A DNA stretch of 20,125 nt, from positions 1-20,125 of IMG/VR virus record IMGVR_UViG_3300022538_000264; one strand, 5' to 3'. The DNA is from a virus. The notes under the pieces are model-generated. The model did no database searches and had not been told where the DNA came from. It saw only the letters and a program-made list of their open reading frames with translations. Position numbers and translations under genes: made by a program. Of the stretch, positions 1-6,941 are shown piece after piece; position 1 is the first letter of the stretch, and the number at the start of each line of letters is the position of its first letter.

Positions 1-450
1 CATTGCTTCCGAGACATCAAGGATCGATTCCAACGCCCTAGGGAATACATCACCACCGATTGATTTAAAAGTCAATAATAATGCTTGCGCTCCGATAGTG
101 GCTTCATCCCCTACTTTCGTTACATTTTGCAATTCACTTGCCATCACCTTTAATTCATCGGCTGTGAGTCCAGCGGCGTGTCCAGTGGCTTTTAAAGTTT
201 GGTCTAATTTTGCTTCTGCTGATTCCTGTATCTGGAAAAGATTTTCGGCCTGTTTCCCTAAATCAAACAATTTTTTTGCAACTAATGCAAAACCTATGCC
301 AGTAAATAATTTTCCTAGCGTTGACCCTAGTTTAGCCGTTGATTCTCCGAATTTCTCTGTATTTTCTTTTGAGGTTTTAATAGATTTATCTAATTTTGAG
401 TTGTCACCTACAATTTCTACACGCATTGCGCCTAATAGATCAGCTGCCAT
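1..450 (-). CDS. Tail tape measure protein, N-terminal part (cut by window edge)
   Basis: This is the first 150 codons of a long phage gene that runs off the left edge. The translation begins MAADLLGAMRVEIVGDNSKL. The pattern of a short beta-like start, a Lys/Ser/Thr-rich helix, a hydrophobic stretch (about residues 45-62, GKLFTGIGFALVAKKLFDLG) and then long helices is typical of tape measure proteins. Such proteins set tail length and are ejected during DNA entry. The start ATG (448-450) has a GGAGA box upstream and shares its A with the TAA of the preceding small gene. It lies directly after the tail-assembly chaperone pair, which is the expected position. Only the N-terminus is visible, so any lytic or membrane domains further on are unknown. 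Confidence 0.85.
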   Translation of the reverse strand, partial: MAADLLGAMRVEIVGDNSKLDKSIKTSKENTEKFGESTAKLGSTLGKLFTGIGFALVAKKLFDLGKQAENLFQIQESAEAKLDQTLKATGHAAGLTADELKVMASELQNVTKVGDEATIGAQALLLTFKSIGGDVFPRALESILDVSEAM

Positions 451-608
451 TATAATAAATCTCCATATTTTTCTTTTAAATCATCCAGGGTCCTGTTTGC
501 CTTTTCATCTGATATTTCATCTTTAAAAGTAAACCCATGTAAAATATGATCATATCTATACTTCACTGACCACATATAAATTATCTCGTCTATGGCCAGT
601 TCTTTCAT
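450..608 (-). CDS. Tail assembly chaperone, frameshift extension (gpT-like)
   Basis: A 52-codon frame starting MKELAIDEIIYMWSVKYRYD and ending DDLKEKYGDLL. It sits between the main tail chaperone and the tape measure gene. Its start (ATG 606-608) overlaps the upstream stop as TGATG, and its stop overlaps the tape measure start as TAATG. The frame is also open upstream through the end of the previous gene, back to a seven-A slippery run at 617-623. It is therefore most likely made mainly as the C-terminal extension of that gene by -1 ribosomal frameshifting, as with lambda G/GT. In lambda the T part recruits tail tube subunits to the tape measure. Independent translation by coupling at TGATG is also possible. 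Confidence 0.75.
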   Translation of the reverse strand: MKELAIDEIIYMWSVKYRYDHILHGFTFKDEISDEKANRTLDDLKEKYGDLL

Positions 609-1090
609 CACATAACTTTTTTTGTATCCACAGTTTGTAATGAGCTCTGTAATAATCTGGCTAATGCTTCTGGTGTTATTGTGTCCATTATCAGGAGCAT
701 CGCCTCTGTCGCTTTCTGTTCCCGTTCCATCTCTTTTTTTTTAGTCCCTATTATCGGTTCAAGAGCATTATCTATAAATTGGGATAGAGCGTTTATATCC
801 ATATGTTTTAAGATGTAATCTTTAGTCAGCAGCTGTCTTTTAACCCAGTCAAATAGAGTAACAATTTTAAAATCCTGACGTATGAGCAAAAAAACAACGT
901 CAAGCATTGCAATATAAAAATCCATATCTGTGGTTATTGATTTATTTTCTTCAGTTCCTTTTTTGCTGATCCTGTTAAATAAATCTGTAGCTTTCAGCGA
1001 TCTCTCAGCAGATATCCAGATTTTAAACTTCTTTTTCCCGATAGATAAAAACTTATCTCCTGGTATTAATATCTTTAAATCTTCTTCCAT
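608..1090 (-). CDS. Tail assembly chaperone (gpG-like)
   Basis: 160 aa, starting MEEDLKILIPGDKFLSIGKK. The start ATG (1088-1090) has an AAAGGA box. Position identifies it: the gene lies between the major tail protein and the tape measure gene, where siphophages keep the gpG-type chaperone that coats the tape measure during tail assembly. The N-terminal half looks alpha/beta, with a hydrophobic helix near residues 60-75. The C-terminal half is helical and charged, with a KKKEMEREQKATEA segment. The last codons are ACA AAA AAA GTT ATG TGA. The A_AAA_AAA run at 617-623 is a textbook X_XXY_YYZ slip site, and a -1 shift there yields a fusion of about 213 aa with the next frame. No sequence-level family assignment was possible by eye. 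Confidence 0.75.
   Translation of the reverse strand: MEEDLKILIPGDKFLSIGKKKFKIWISAERSLKATDLFNRISKKGTEENKSITTDMDFYIAMLDVVFLLIRQDFKIVTLFDWVKRQLLTKDYILKHMDINALSQFIDNALEPIIGTKKKEMEREQKATEAMLLIMDTITPEALARLLQSSLQTVDTKKVM
617..623 (-). promoter_or_regulatory. Programmed -1 frameshift slippery site A_AAA_AAA
   Basis: On the minus strand the chaperone frame reads ACA AAA AAA GTT ATG TGA. The seven A's fit X_XXY_YYZ in the zero frame. After a -1 slip the next codons are AGT TAT GTG ATG AAA GAA, which enter the 52-aa frame with no stop. Position before the tape measure gene matches the conserved tail-chaperone frameshift of siphophages. Confidence 0.75.
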
Positions 1091-1101
1091 TATTTATCCT
1101 T

Positions 1102-1132
1102 TAAAAATGCCCCCGGCATCAGATACCGGAGG
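1102..1132 (-). terminator. Intrinsic terminator after major tail protein gene
   Basis: Minus strand: a 9-bp stem CCTCCGGTA / TGCCGGGGG (two G-T pairs), 5-nt loop, then CATTTTT. It starts a few bases after the major tail gene stop and lies before the tail chaperone. It probably ends most transcripts there, with some read-through. Confidence 0.8.
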
Positions 1133-1139
1133 TAGTTAA

Positions 1140-2024
1140 TTATGCAATCACTTCATTGTAGTAGTTTGTTTCCCGGAGATTTGCTCCATCTGCTCTATCT
1201 GGATCACTCTCACCAACCAACGAAATTGGCACTGTTACAGTCGGACTGGTATCATCTTTGTTTTTAAAAGTGATAACTTCCCCGGCATTTACGATGCAAT
1301 AGAAAATATCATACTGAGCGACATAATAGTACGGCGTCCCGACGGCAATGCTCAGCTCGGCAGCTACAACAGAATCAGCTTTATCAACAGTTCTATTGAT
1401 CATTCTTATACCGACTCTTCCGGCTGCAACTAATCCACCTGTAGTCACCTTAGTGTTTACTGATGGTGTATAATCATACAGCACAGTCATTGTCTGGACC
1501 TCTGTCGTAACAGTTGTTGAATCAATAACCATAATTGACCATTTACCTGTACTTGCATCTTTAATCAGAGAATAATCAGCAGGTGTAGCAATAACACCGT
1601 CAACAGATCCTGTAATTGATGTTATAGACGGTGATGTTCCGTCTGCGTTCTGCCCTTCGATCTCAAAAGGGACATCAAATAACCATGCACCGGATGCCTG
1701 AACCTGTGAAGCTCCAACAACAGGAGTACCGGCAGTCTGTGAGACAACATCGATTCCACCTCGTAAAGCAGCTATTTTAACAGGGTCATTTTCCCATAGA
1801 TTACCTGTTACTACGATTTCCTGTGATGCTACCCCGTCGGCCCTTGCAGGCTTTGCTGCATTATCCGGCTCTCCATCAAGCGGCGCAATAGTCTCTGTCA
1901 TTACAAGAGCGTCAGCCGCCCCAAGCCCAGTAAATGAGGCAAAATTATCGAGTGTATAAAACATTGCTGCTGACCCGATTTGTACCGTTTTTTCATTTAA
2001 TACCTGTGTTTGATTTAAACCCAT
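1140..2024 (-). CDS. Major tail (tube) protein
   Basis: 294 aa, starting MGLNQTQVLNEKTVQIGSAA. It is rich in Thr, Val, Ser, Gly and Ala with predicted beta strands throughout and no membrane segment, as expected for a tube-forming protein. The start has an AAGGAG box with good spacing. It lies just after the tail terminator gene and just before the chaperone pair, the standard place for the major tail protein, and is followed by a strong intrinsic terminator, which fits a highly expressed structural gene. The middle (about residues 125-200, SITSITGSVDGVIATPADYS onward) could be an Ig-like or similar inserted beta domain; this is a guess from composition. The name rests mainly on position and composition. 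Confidence 0.72.
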   Translation of the reverse strand: MGLNQTQVLNEKTVQIGSAAMFYTLDNFASFTGLGAADALVMTETIAPLDGEPDNAAKPARADGVASQEIVVTGNLWENDPVKIAALRGGIDVVSQTAGTPVVGASQVQASGAWLFDVPFEIEGQNADGTSPSITSITGSVDGVIATPADYSLIKDASTGKWSIMVIDSTTVTTEVQTMTVLYDYTPSVNTKVTTGGLVAAGRVGIRMINRTVDKADSVVAAELSIAVGTPYYYVAQYDIFYCIVNAGEVITFKNKDDTSPTVTVPISLVGESDPDRADGANLRETNYYNEVIA

Positions 2025-2037
2025 TTTTTAACTCCTT

Positions 2038-2049
2038 CCCGATATCGGG
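2038..2049. repeat. 12-bp perfect palindrome CCCGATATCGGG
   Basis: It lies in the 57-bp gap before the major tail gene, just upstream of its ribosome binding site. No function is evident. It could be a weak hairpin or a protein site. Confidence 0.4.
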
Positions 2050-2081
2050 TACTATACATATGATAACTGTTTTTTCTATAT

Positions 2082-2477
2082 TTATCTATATTCTAATCTC
2101 AATTCAACTATTACACCGCTCTGGTCGGGATCGTTTACGCTTCCAGTTATAGAACTCTCGAATCTTGCAACAAACCCGCTAACGCCTCCCTGCGAGTCCC
2201 TAAAGTACTCATTTACAGCATTAGCGACATTCTGACTTTCATTTTCTGAGGAAGCATAACAGGAAACGGTTATATTGCTAGTCCCAACTCCATACTGAAC
2301 ATCTGTAATAAGTCTTCGAATTGATATAGCCGGTAGATTTGTCTGCTCTTCCGGGAATGTTCCAATTAATACGAGCGGAAATATTGAATCTATTCCCCCA
2401 GATTTAAACTTACCGAGTAAATCAGTGATTGCCGATTCTTCTTTTATCAGTGCTAATACAACTTCTAAATCAGTCAA
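2082..2477 (-). CDS. Tail terminator / tail completion protein
   Basis: 131 aa, starting (M)TDLEVVLALIKEESAITDLL. Features match small tail terminators (DUF3168/gpU-like): an N-terminal helix, a central strand block (residues about 48-75, AISIRRLITDVQYGVGTSNI), a helix with VANAVNEYFRD, and C-terminal strands. Tail terminators cap the growing tube and meet the head connector. It lies between the HK97-gp10-like gene and the major tail protein, the usual order. The start codon is TTG (2475-2477), with only a weak AAGGCGG box upstream, overlapping the previous gene by 8 nt. No ATG is available nearby, so translational coupling with a rare start is likely. Confidence 0.7.
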   Translation of the reverse strand: MTDLEVVLALIKEESAITDLLGKFKSGGIDSIFPLVLIGTFPEEQTNLPAISIRRLITDVQYGVGTSNITVSCYASSENESQNVANAVNEYFRDSQGGVSGFVARFESSITGSVNDPDQSGVIVELRLEYR

Positions 2478-2814
2478 CGTATTTTACCGCCTTGTATAAT
2501 TTTTTGAATATGCTGTTTATTTTTTTGATTGATGTAAAAAAAGCAGGTCTTAAAAATGGATATGCTTTGTGAAATCTTGTTCCAAACTCAATATAAGGAG
2601 CGTATTCTGTAGGGGTTCCAACGAAAGCCCTTGTTTTATCAACGGCCCTGGTAATACTCTGCTTTAAAGTTCCGGTATCGACATTGACTTTTTCCACTGC
2701 TTTACCTTCCACAAGTATTGCAGACTCATGCAATGCCTTAGTTGTTGCAATATCAAAATCTTTCATAGCAATTGAGCCATTCCACTTTAGTTTAGATTTT
2801 ATTTCAAAGCTCAT
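2470..2814 (-). CDS. HK97 gp10-like head-tail / tail component
   Basis: 114 aa. It contains the recognisable core of the HK97-gp10 family: VDTGTLKQSI (about residues 45-54), then FVGTPTEYAPYIEFGT (about 64-79), then PFLRPAF (about 86-92). Members are neck proteins encoded next to the tail terminator. The start overlaps the previous stop as ATGA, so it is in the same translationally coupled set. The length is typical or slightly short for the family. Confidence 0.88.
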   Translation of the reverse strand: MSFEIKSKLKWNGSIAMKDFDIATTKALHESAILVEGKAVEKVNVDTGTLKQSITRAVDKTRAFVGTPTEYAPYIEFGTRFHKAYPFLRPAFFTSIKKINSIFKKLYKAVKYVD

Positions 2815-3173
2815 CTTTTTATACTCGCTGTAACAACAAATACCTCGTCGAGATCTAATGCATTCTCCCCATTGTATAAATCGTATGTTTCTTCAACGCC
2901 GTTTTTTGTGACTATTGCGGTATCTCCCGGGAGAATGTTACCTGTAATTTTTATAGGATCAAGGATTATTTTGTGTGTTGAGGGATTGTTTATCCGATCC
3001 ATCACAAATTGTTCATTTGCTGATAACTGACCAAATCCGGCAAGACCGTCAAATTTAGTAACAGGACTACCATATTCTGGTTGCCCTGCTGCATCAAACC
3101 CGGTTATCTCACCAAGTCCCTGTATCACAACAGGGGTTTGCATCTCTTCTGCAAAACAATCAAGAAAAGCCAT
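2811..3173 (-). CDS. Head closure (stopper) protein, probable
   Basis: 120 aa, starting MAFLDCFAEEMQTPVVIQGL. Small all-beta-looking protein with turns such as LPGDTAIVTKNGVEETYDLY (residues about 82-101) and a C-terminal strand EVFVVTASIKR. This resembles SPP1 gp16 / lambda gpFII-type head closure proteins, which plug the portal exit after packaging. It lies between the connector adaptor and the HK97-gp10-like gene, as expected. The start overlaps the upstream stop (TAATG). The call is from position plus a general beta-rich pattern; no diagnostic motif is visible. Confidence 0.6.
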   Translation of the reverse strand: MAFLDCFAEEMQTPVVIQGLGEITGFDAAGQPEYGSPVTKFDGLAGFGQLSANEQFVMDRINNPSTHKIILDPIKITGNILPGDTAIVTKNGVEETYDLYNGENALDLDEVFVVTASIKR

Positions 3174-3838
3174 TAGTGACCCCCTTGATACTGTGGAAAT
3201 GCTTTCACAAACCAGGAAGGCATCCCGTATTTATTATCTATCTCTTGATCTTTCCCGGCAAAAGACTTTGATACACCAAGAATAGACTTTGAAGCAAGAG
3301 AATTTGACGGTAAACTGGTCGAAGTCTGATTAATCAAATACTGTATACCCTTTGCAATTGTTGTCTGCATCCCGATAGTTACACCAATAAATAATTGTGC
3401 TGAAACATTGGTTTCTGTAGGGACAACTGACAATTTAATTACCGGGACTGAATAGGTTACACCATCAAACTCAATAGATCCACTATTGTAATAAATCTCA
3501 TCAATATAGGTTTCTGCAGGAATTCCTTCACCCTCGATAAGCTGACCAACTTTCAAATATTCCTCAAGATCATCAATAAAATAATCGTTATTTATTCCTG
3601 AACACCAAACACGACCGGATCTGTATTTATAATTGACACCATTACAAGTAAAGCCATACACAGGCACATACAGGACGTCTACAGTCACATCACCTATTAT
3701 CTGGTCGTTATACCTGTTATTTGTGATATCCTTCACCTTAGAGTCGATTATCGGTATTTGTGCGGTTATTACTGCATCCTGTGAAGTGTCCGATATCCCT
3801 AAAAGTGTTTTTGTTTTTGCCAGTGTTATTACTTTCAT
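3173..3838 (-). CDS. Head-tail connector (adaptor) protein, with insert
   Basis: 221 aa. The N-terminus (MKVITLAKTKTLLGISDTSQ, then DAVITAQIPIIDSKVKDITN) and the C-terminal helix (TTIAKGIQYLINQ) look like the gp6/SPP1 gp15 connector family: a short sequence, a helix ending in D..V...T.NRY, and a later long helix. That family is usually 90-200 aa. Here a beta-rich block of about 90 residues (about 52-145, with GFTCNGVNYKYRSGRVWCSG and VGQLIEGEGIPAETYIDEIY) lies between the helices, which suggests an inserted domain. The start overlaps the upstream stop (ATGA). The adaptor docks onto the portal and carries the closure protein. Confidence 0.62.
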   Translation of the reverse strand: MKVITLAKTKTLLGISDTSQDAVITAQIPIIDSKVKDITNNRYNDQIIGDVTVDVLYVPVYGFTCNGVNYKYRSGRVWCSGINNDYFIDDLEEYLKVGQLIEGEGIPAETYIDEIYYNSGSIEFDGVTYSVPVIKLSVVPTETNVSAQLFIGVTIGMQTTIAKGIQYLINQTSTSLPSNSLASKSILGVSKSFAGKDQEIDNKYGMPSWFVKAFPQYQGGH

Positions 3839-4386
3839 GTCAATATTTCCTGGAATAAAGGTGATGGAGTACCAATATGCAGACCCTGGAAAAGGAGTGT
3901 TTGGTCAACAAGTCCAGACATATCATCAGATACCCTTACACCAAGTTTGTCACCTGCTTTAAGCGTTACCGGTGCTCCTGCTTTTGCAAATGTCCACCTT
4001 GCATCTAATGATTCATTCCCTAATCCGTATTTTGATATATTAACGTCATAACAATATCTTCCCCAATCAACATTTGTTTTCACAGGGAAACCGTTCCCAA
4101 TCTTCAATTTAATTCCTCCGGTTTCAAAAAAGAACTCAATACCATTTGCAAGGGTTATTCCATTTCCATAGCTGCCAGAGTCAAAAGAACCTGAATCAAC
4201 AACATGCACCAAAAGTCTGTATACTAATATTTGTTCACCGGGCTGAGCCTCTATGTAATATTCTTTAGTACCGACCCCTGAACCAGAATAATTTTTATTG
4301 ATACTCTTATCACCCGTCAAAAGTCCATCGTCTGACGCAAATCTGAATAACTGAAAAGCGTCTATATCACTACCATTATAACCCAC
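3835..4386 (-). CDS. Unknown virion-module protein, possible head decoration
   Basis: 183 aa. The start is GTG (4384-4386) with an ideal AAGGAGGT box 6 nt upstream, so expression should be good despite the GTG. It has no recognised motif. The sequence is beta-rich, aromatic and Gly/Ser-rich (for example VGTKEYYIEAQPGEQILVYR, VVDSGSFDSGSYGNGITLAN, ending LLFQGLHIGTPSPLFQEIL), like a jelly-roll or other beta sandwich. It lies between the coat protein group and the connector. A decoration or head-fibre protein is an inference from place and composition; a neck component is the alternative. Confidence 0.45.
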   Translation of the reverse strand: MGYNGSDIDAFQLFRFASDDGLLTGDKSINKNYSGSGVGTKEYYIEAQPGEQILVYRLLVHVVDSGSFDSGSYGNGITLANGIEFFFETGGIKLKIGNGFPVKTNVDWGRYCYDVNISKYGLGNESLDARWTFAKAGAPVTLKAGDKLGVRVSDDMSGLVDQTLLFQGLHIGTPSPLFQEILT

Positions 4387-4398
4387 AACTACACCTCC

Positions 4399-4521
4399 TT
4401 ACTTCTTCAGTCTCCACCCGCATTTTTTATGATCTTCTACAAGGCTTTCTCTTACCTGTATATGGTGTTTTGTCCCGTGATACATATCGATGAGTTTTTG
4501 GGATTTCTTTTTATCATCCAT
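4399..4521 (-). CDS. Small basic protein, unknown
   Basis: 40 aa, MDDKKKSQKLIDMYHGTKHH to CGWRLKK. It overlaps the end of the 61-aa gene (ATG inside CCATGGATGA), and its TAA lies immediately before the AAGGAGGT box of the 183-aa gene, so it sits in a coupled operon. Lys/His-rich and helical, ending in WRLKK. No family recognised. Its fit into the operon, with no gap on either side, is the main support that it is real. Confidence 0.55.
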   Translation of the reverse strand: MDDKKKSQKLIDMYHGTKHHIQVRESLVEDHKKCGWRLKK

Positions 4522-4699
4522 GGGTTACACCTGATTTCTTCTCTGCTGCTTCTGCATCCTTTTTCAGCTTTGCATCTTCTGCTGATTTCTTCTGCTGTGA
4601 AGAGGTAAAATAACCGTTTCCATTCCAGATCTCTACATCTGATTTATTGCAAATAACAACGTCTTTCCCTTTATAAACTTTGACCGTTTCAACTCTCAT
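4514..4699 (-). CDS. Small virion-module protein, unknown
   Basis: 61 aa, starting MRVETVKVYKGKDVVICNKS. The start has an AGGAG box. The N-terminal half (to about residue 33) looks like a small beta unit with DVEIWNGNGYF. The C-terminal half is a charged Ala/Lys/Glu helix (QQKKSAEDAKLKKDAEAAEK). Small genes of this build are common just downstream of phage major capsid genes, but no function is assigned. It follows the coat-protein terminator and so depends on read-through or another promoter. Confidence 0.6.
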   Translation of the reverse strand: MRVETVKVYKGKDVVICNKSDVEIWNGNGYFTSSQQKKSAEDAKLKKDAEAAEKKSGVTHG

Positions 4700-4721
4700 T
4701 TTCTATTTCTCCTATAACTGA

Positions 4722-4742
4722 CAAAAGGAGCCCGAAGGCTCC
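4722..4742 (-). terminator. Intrinsic terminator after major coat protein gene
   Basis: Minus strand: GGAGCC TTCG GGCTCC followed by TTTTG. A perfect 6-bp stem with a UUCG tetraloop, placed 17 nt after the coat gene stop. Confidence 0.85.
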
Positions 4743-4758
4743 AATGATTTAAAATTGA

Positions 4759-5916
4759 TTAGCTCAACAGTATAACCGCGTGTTCCGGTTTAACCATCTC
4801 ATAACCCCAGGCAATACCGACAAAGTATGTAACCTGTCTAAACTGCTTGTATATAGCAACTTCAAACGCAAGACCACTAAAAGGATCAACGATAGTCATT
4901 CTGTCCTGTGCCTCATCCCCTTCAGTCGGAAGGGCAGGAAGTCTTGTTGCAAGGACAATAGAGTTTCTATCAAATGCAAGGTTCTGCCCTGTAGAGGTGG
5001 CCCCAACAGTAAGAGCAACGGCTGAAGTGGCAAGAGCAACTTTAAGCCCCGGCCCCGCAAGAACAAGAACGCCAGGAGCGGCAAGGCCTGTTTTAACAAC
5101 GTATTTAGTTGTATCACCGGCAAATGTGATTGTATCACCCGCAAGGATAGTTCCTGATCCAGTAATCAGAGTTATAGAAGTAGCCCCAATCGCATAACCT
5201 GCAGTATCAGAAGTATAAGAAGTTCCTGTTCCTTTTGTATGAGATGGAACCTGATTAGATTCTCCAACCATAAAAGACTGAATTCTTCCAAGTGCTCCGT
5301 TTCTGAGCATGTTATCAGTCCCGGCCTCGTTCACTTTAAATAGGACAGACTGTTTACCTCTCAGGCTTCCGGCGGATGCGTTTGAAAGCACCATATGAAG
5401 ATCTGAAGAAGGAGAACCGTTTACATTAAGAGCCTCAAGAGATCCAGCGAAATCTGACAAATTACCTGCAGTTGCAAAAGGTAATGTCCCGGCAGCACCA
5501 ACGGAGTTGGAGGTTTTTGTATACAGCCCGGCAACATCAACCTCAATCTCGTTTGTCAATTCTCTAAATGCCTGGGCGAATTTGTCTGAAAGAATAGGGT
5601 TAACCAAAGGATTATCGTTATTCCCTAGTCCTTTCTGTTCTTCCCCATTCCACGAAAACTGAACATATCTTGATTTAGATATTGATAAATCAACCTTTCC
5701 GATTGTCTGATCTGCTCCGGTAGGCCCAGTAGCCCCAGGTGTAATATCTGCGGCAGCGAAAGACGGTACAACAGGAGAAGAAACAGTCTGCCCCTTTGCC
5801 GCTCTCTCTATTCCTGAATCTCTACGAACTGCCGGGATAAATCCAACAAGTTCTCTCGATACTGTATCTAACGCATGATAAAGCGTTCCGATAAGCTCTG
5901 TTAATGTATTAGCCAT
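4759..5916 (-). CDS. Major capsid (coat) protein, P22 gp5-like HK97 fold
   Basis: 385 aa, starting MANTLTELIGTLYHALDTVS with an AGGAG box. The build matches the P22-coat family (PF11651 type): N-terminal arm followed by RDSGIERAAKGQTVSSPV, a helical spine (about residues 106-135), an inserted beta-rich I-domain-like block (about 225-312, with SITLITGSGTILAGDTITFA), and a typical end (about 313-384) with AFDRNSIVLATRLPALP, DPFSGLAFEVAIYKQ, IAWGYEMVKPEHAVILL. It forms the icosahedral shell together with the upstream scaffold gene, 13 nt away. It is followed by a strong terminator, as suits the most abundant virion protein. Family naming is from recognised pattern, not from a search. Confidence 0.86.
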   Translation of the reverse strand: MANTLTELIGTLYHALDTVSRELVGFIPAVRRDSGIERAAKGQTVSSPVVPSFAAADITPGATGPTGADQTIGKVDLSISKSRYVQFSWNGEEQKGLGNNDNPLVNPILSDKFAQAFRELTNEIEVDVAGLYTKTSNSVGAAGTLPFATAGNLSDFAGSLEALNVNGSPSSDLHMVLSNASAGSLRGKQSVLFKVNEAGTDNMLRNGALGRIQSFMVGESNQVPSHTKGTGTSYTSDTAGYAIGATSITLITGSGTILAGDTITFAGDTTKYVVKTGLAAPGVLVLAGPGLKVALATSAVALTVGATSTGQNLAFDRNSIVLATRLPALPTEGDEAQDRMTIVDPFSGLAFEVAIYKQFRQVTYFVGIAWGYEMVKPEHAVILLS

Positions 5917-5929
5917 TTGTTAGCTCCTA

Positions 5930-6577
5930 TTAATCGACAACAGAAAAGTCCTTACTAAGAGCAATTTCTCTCTGTTTGTCTATAGTCATTGACTCAAAGT
6001 CAGACCGTTTAATTGTTTTTGCAGGATCAACAGTGCTCGTTTTCGGCTTTGCATCTCCGTACAACTTCTTTATATCGTTACTTACACGCTCATCAACTGC
6101 GGATTTATACCGCTTTGCCTCACTTTCGAGTAAAGAAACAGCTTTATCCCCGTGATTCAGAAATAAATCAACATCACCGCTATAATCAAGCTCTTTTGCT
6201 TTTGCCTGCAATGATGATTTCAATACTGATCGTTTCCCTGTAGCCTCAAGAGCATCAATTCTCTCTTTCTGCTCTCTAATGATCTTCTGTTCTTTTGATT
6301 CTTCAGGGTTGACCTCTTTAATGGTCTTTTCCCTTTCATCTTTTAACAGACCCGGTAATTTATCAGCTGTGAATTTATCATCATGACTTTTTACTGCAAT
6401 AGATACTAAACTATCATTTGCACTTTTCAATAAATCAGTCTTGGCAATAAGTTCCTTTGCTTCTTCTACAGTCTTAACCCCTGCAAGTACATCTAAGCCC
6501 TTTACAAGTGTTTCAATTGCTGCAATATCAGCACCATCTTTCAATCCAGCTTTGATAAGCTTCAGTAATTCTTCCAT
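5930..6577 (-). CDS. Capsid scaffolding protein
   Basis: 215 aa, starting MEELLKLIKAGLKDGADIAA, with AAAGGA before the ATG. Highly charged and mostly helical, with a coiled-coil centre (about residues 82-115, ESKEQKIIREQKERIDALEA) and a helical tail. This is typical of DUF4355/GP20-like scaffolding proteins, which guide coat assembly and are then lost. Immediately upstream of the coat gene, as expected. A short Ser/Thr/Pro-rich linker near 175-190 (DAKPKTSTVDPAKTIKRSDF) precedes the C-terminal helix, which in such proteins binds the coat. Confidence 0.85.
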   Translation of the reverse strand: MEELLKLIKAGLKDGADIAAIETLVKGLDVLAGVKTVEEAKELIAKTDLLKSANDSLVSIAVKSHDDKFTADKLPGLLKDEREKTIKEVNPEESKEQKIIREQKERIDALEATGKRSVLKSSLQAKAKELDYSGDVDLFLNHGDKAVSLLESEAKRYKSAVDERVSNDIKKLYGDAKPKTSTVDPAKTIKRSDFESMTIDKQREIALSKDFSVVD

Positions 6578-6582
6578 TTAAT

Positions 6583-6702
6583 TCATCCTTTCCCGTTCCA
6601 GTACATGCCCGGATCAGTAAAATATTTTATCTTTACATAAGATTCTTTATACTTACCATGATACTACATGTATGTTAGGTTATCAATAGTTAAGTAATCC
6701 AT
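6583..6702 (-). pseudogene. Short reading frame interrupted by an amber codon (possible remnant)
   Basis: Minus-strand frame of 40 codons from ATG 6700-6702 to TGA 6583-6585: MDYLTIDNLTYM, then TAG (6664-6666), then YHGKYKESYVKIKYFTDPGM and YWNGKG. The part after the amber codon looks protein-like. There is no ribosome binding site before the ATG. It could be a decayed gene left where the island joins the scaffold gene, or chance. Confidence 0.3.
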
Positions 6703-6714
6703 GCAATTATAACT

Positions 6715-6740
6715 AAAAAAAAGCCCCCATTATGGGAGCT
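6715..6740 (-). terminator. Intrinsic terminator at the end of the Rha operon
   Basis: Minus strand: AGCTCCC ATAAT GGGGGCT (one G-T pair) followed by eight T's. It lies 25 nt after the stop of the 54-aa gene and separates the Rha operon from the scaffold and coat genes. Confidence 0.88.
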
Positions 6741-6764
6741 ATCTGTAAATATGGTGCAATTTAT

Positions 6765-6929
6765 TTATCTGTATATTTTGCAAAGGTCTTTCATATATCC
6801 TGAACCTTCAACATCATAATATCTTTCTTCATCTTCTCCGAACGCCTGGAAGATTGTTGTTATAGTTGTTGATTCATTAATACCAGCGGCTAATTCCACT
6901 TCACATTTGTACCATTTATTTTCTATCAT
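6765..6929 (-). CDS. Small acidic protein, unknown
   Basis: 54 aa, starting MIENKWYKCEVELAAGINES and ending SGYMKDLCKIYR. The ATG has an AAAGGA box. The gene is the third and last in the Rha operon, 12 nt after the previous stop and 25 nt before a strong terminator. The order of small beta-like segment, acidic EDEERYYDVEG and C-terminal helix gives no recognised family. Confidence 0.68.
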   Translation of the reverse strand: MIENKWYKCEVELAAGINESTTITTIFQAFGEDEERYYDVEGSGYMKDLCKIYR

Positions 6930-6941
6930 TCTATTTATCCT

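Noticed and set aside
98-526. Plus-strand open frame of 142 codons
   Set aside because: Opposite to the tape measure start; composition is that of an antisense shadow (Phe, Ser, Asn, Pro-rich).
6705-6710. TATAAT on the minus strand as a scaffold/coat promoter
   Set aside because: No acceptable -35 lies 16-18 nt upstream; the position is occupied by the terminator stem.
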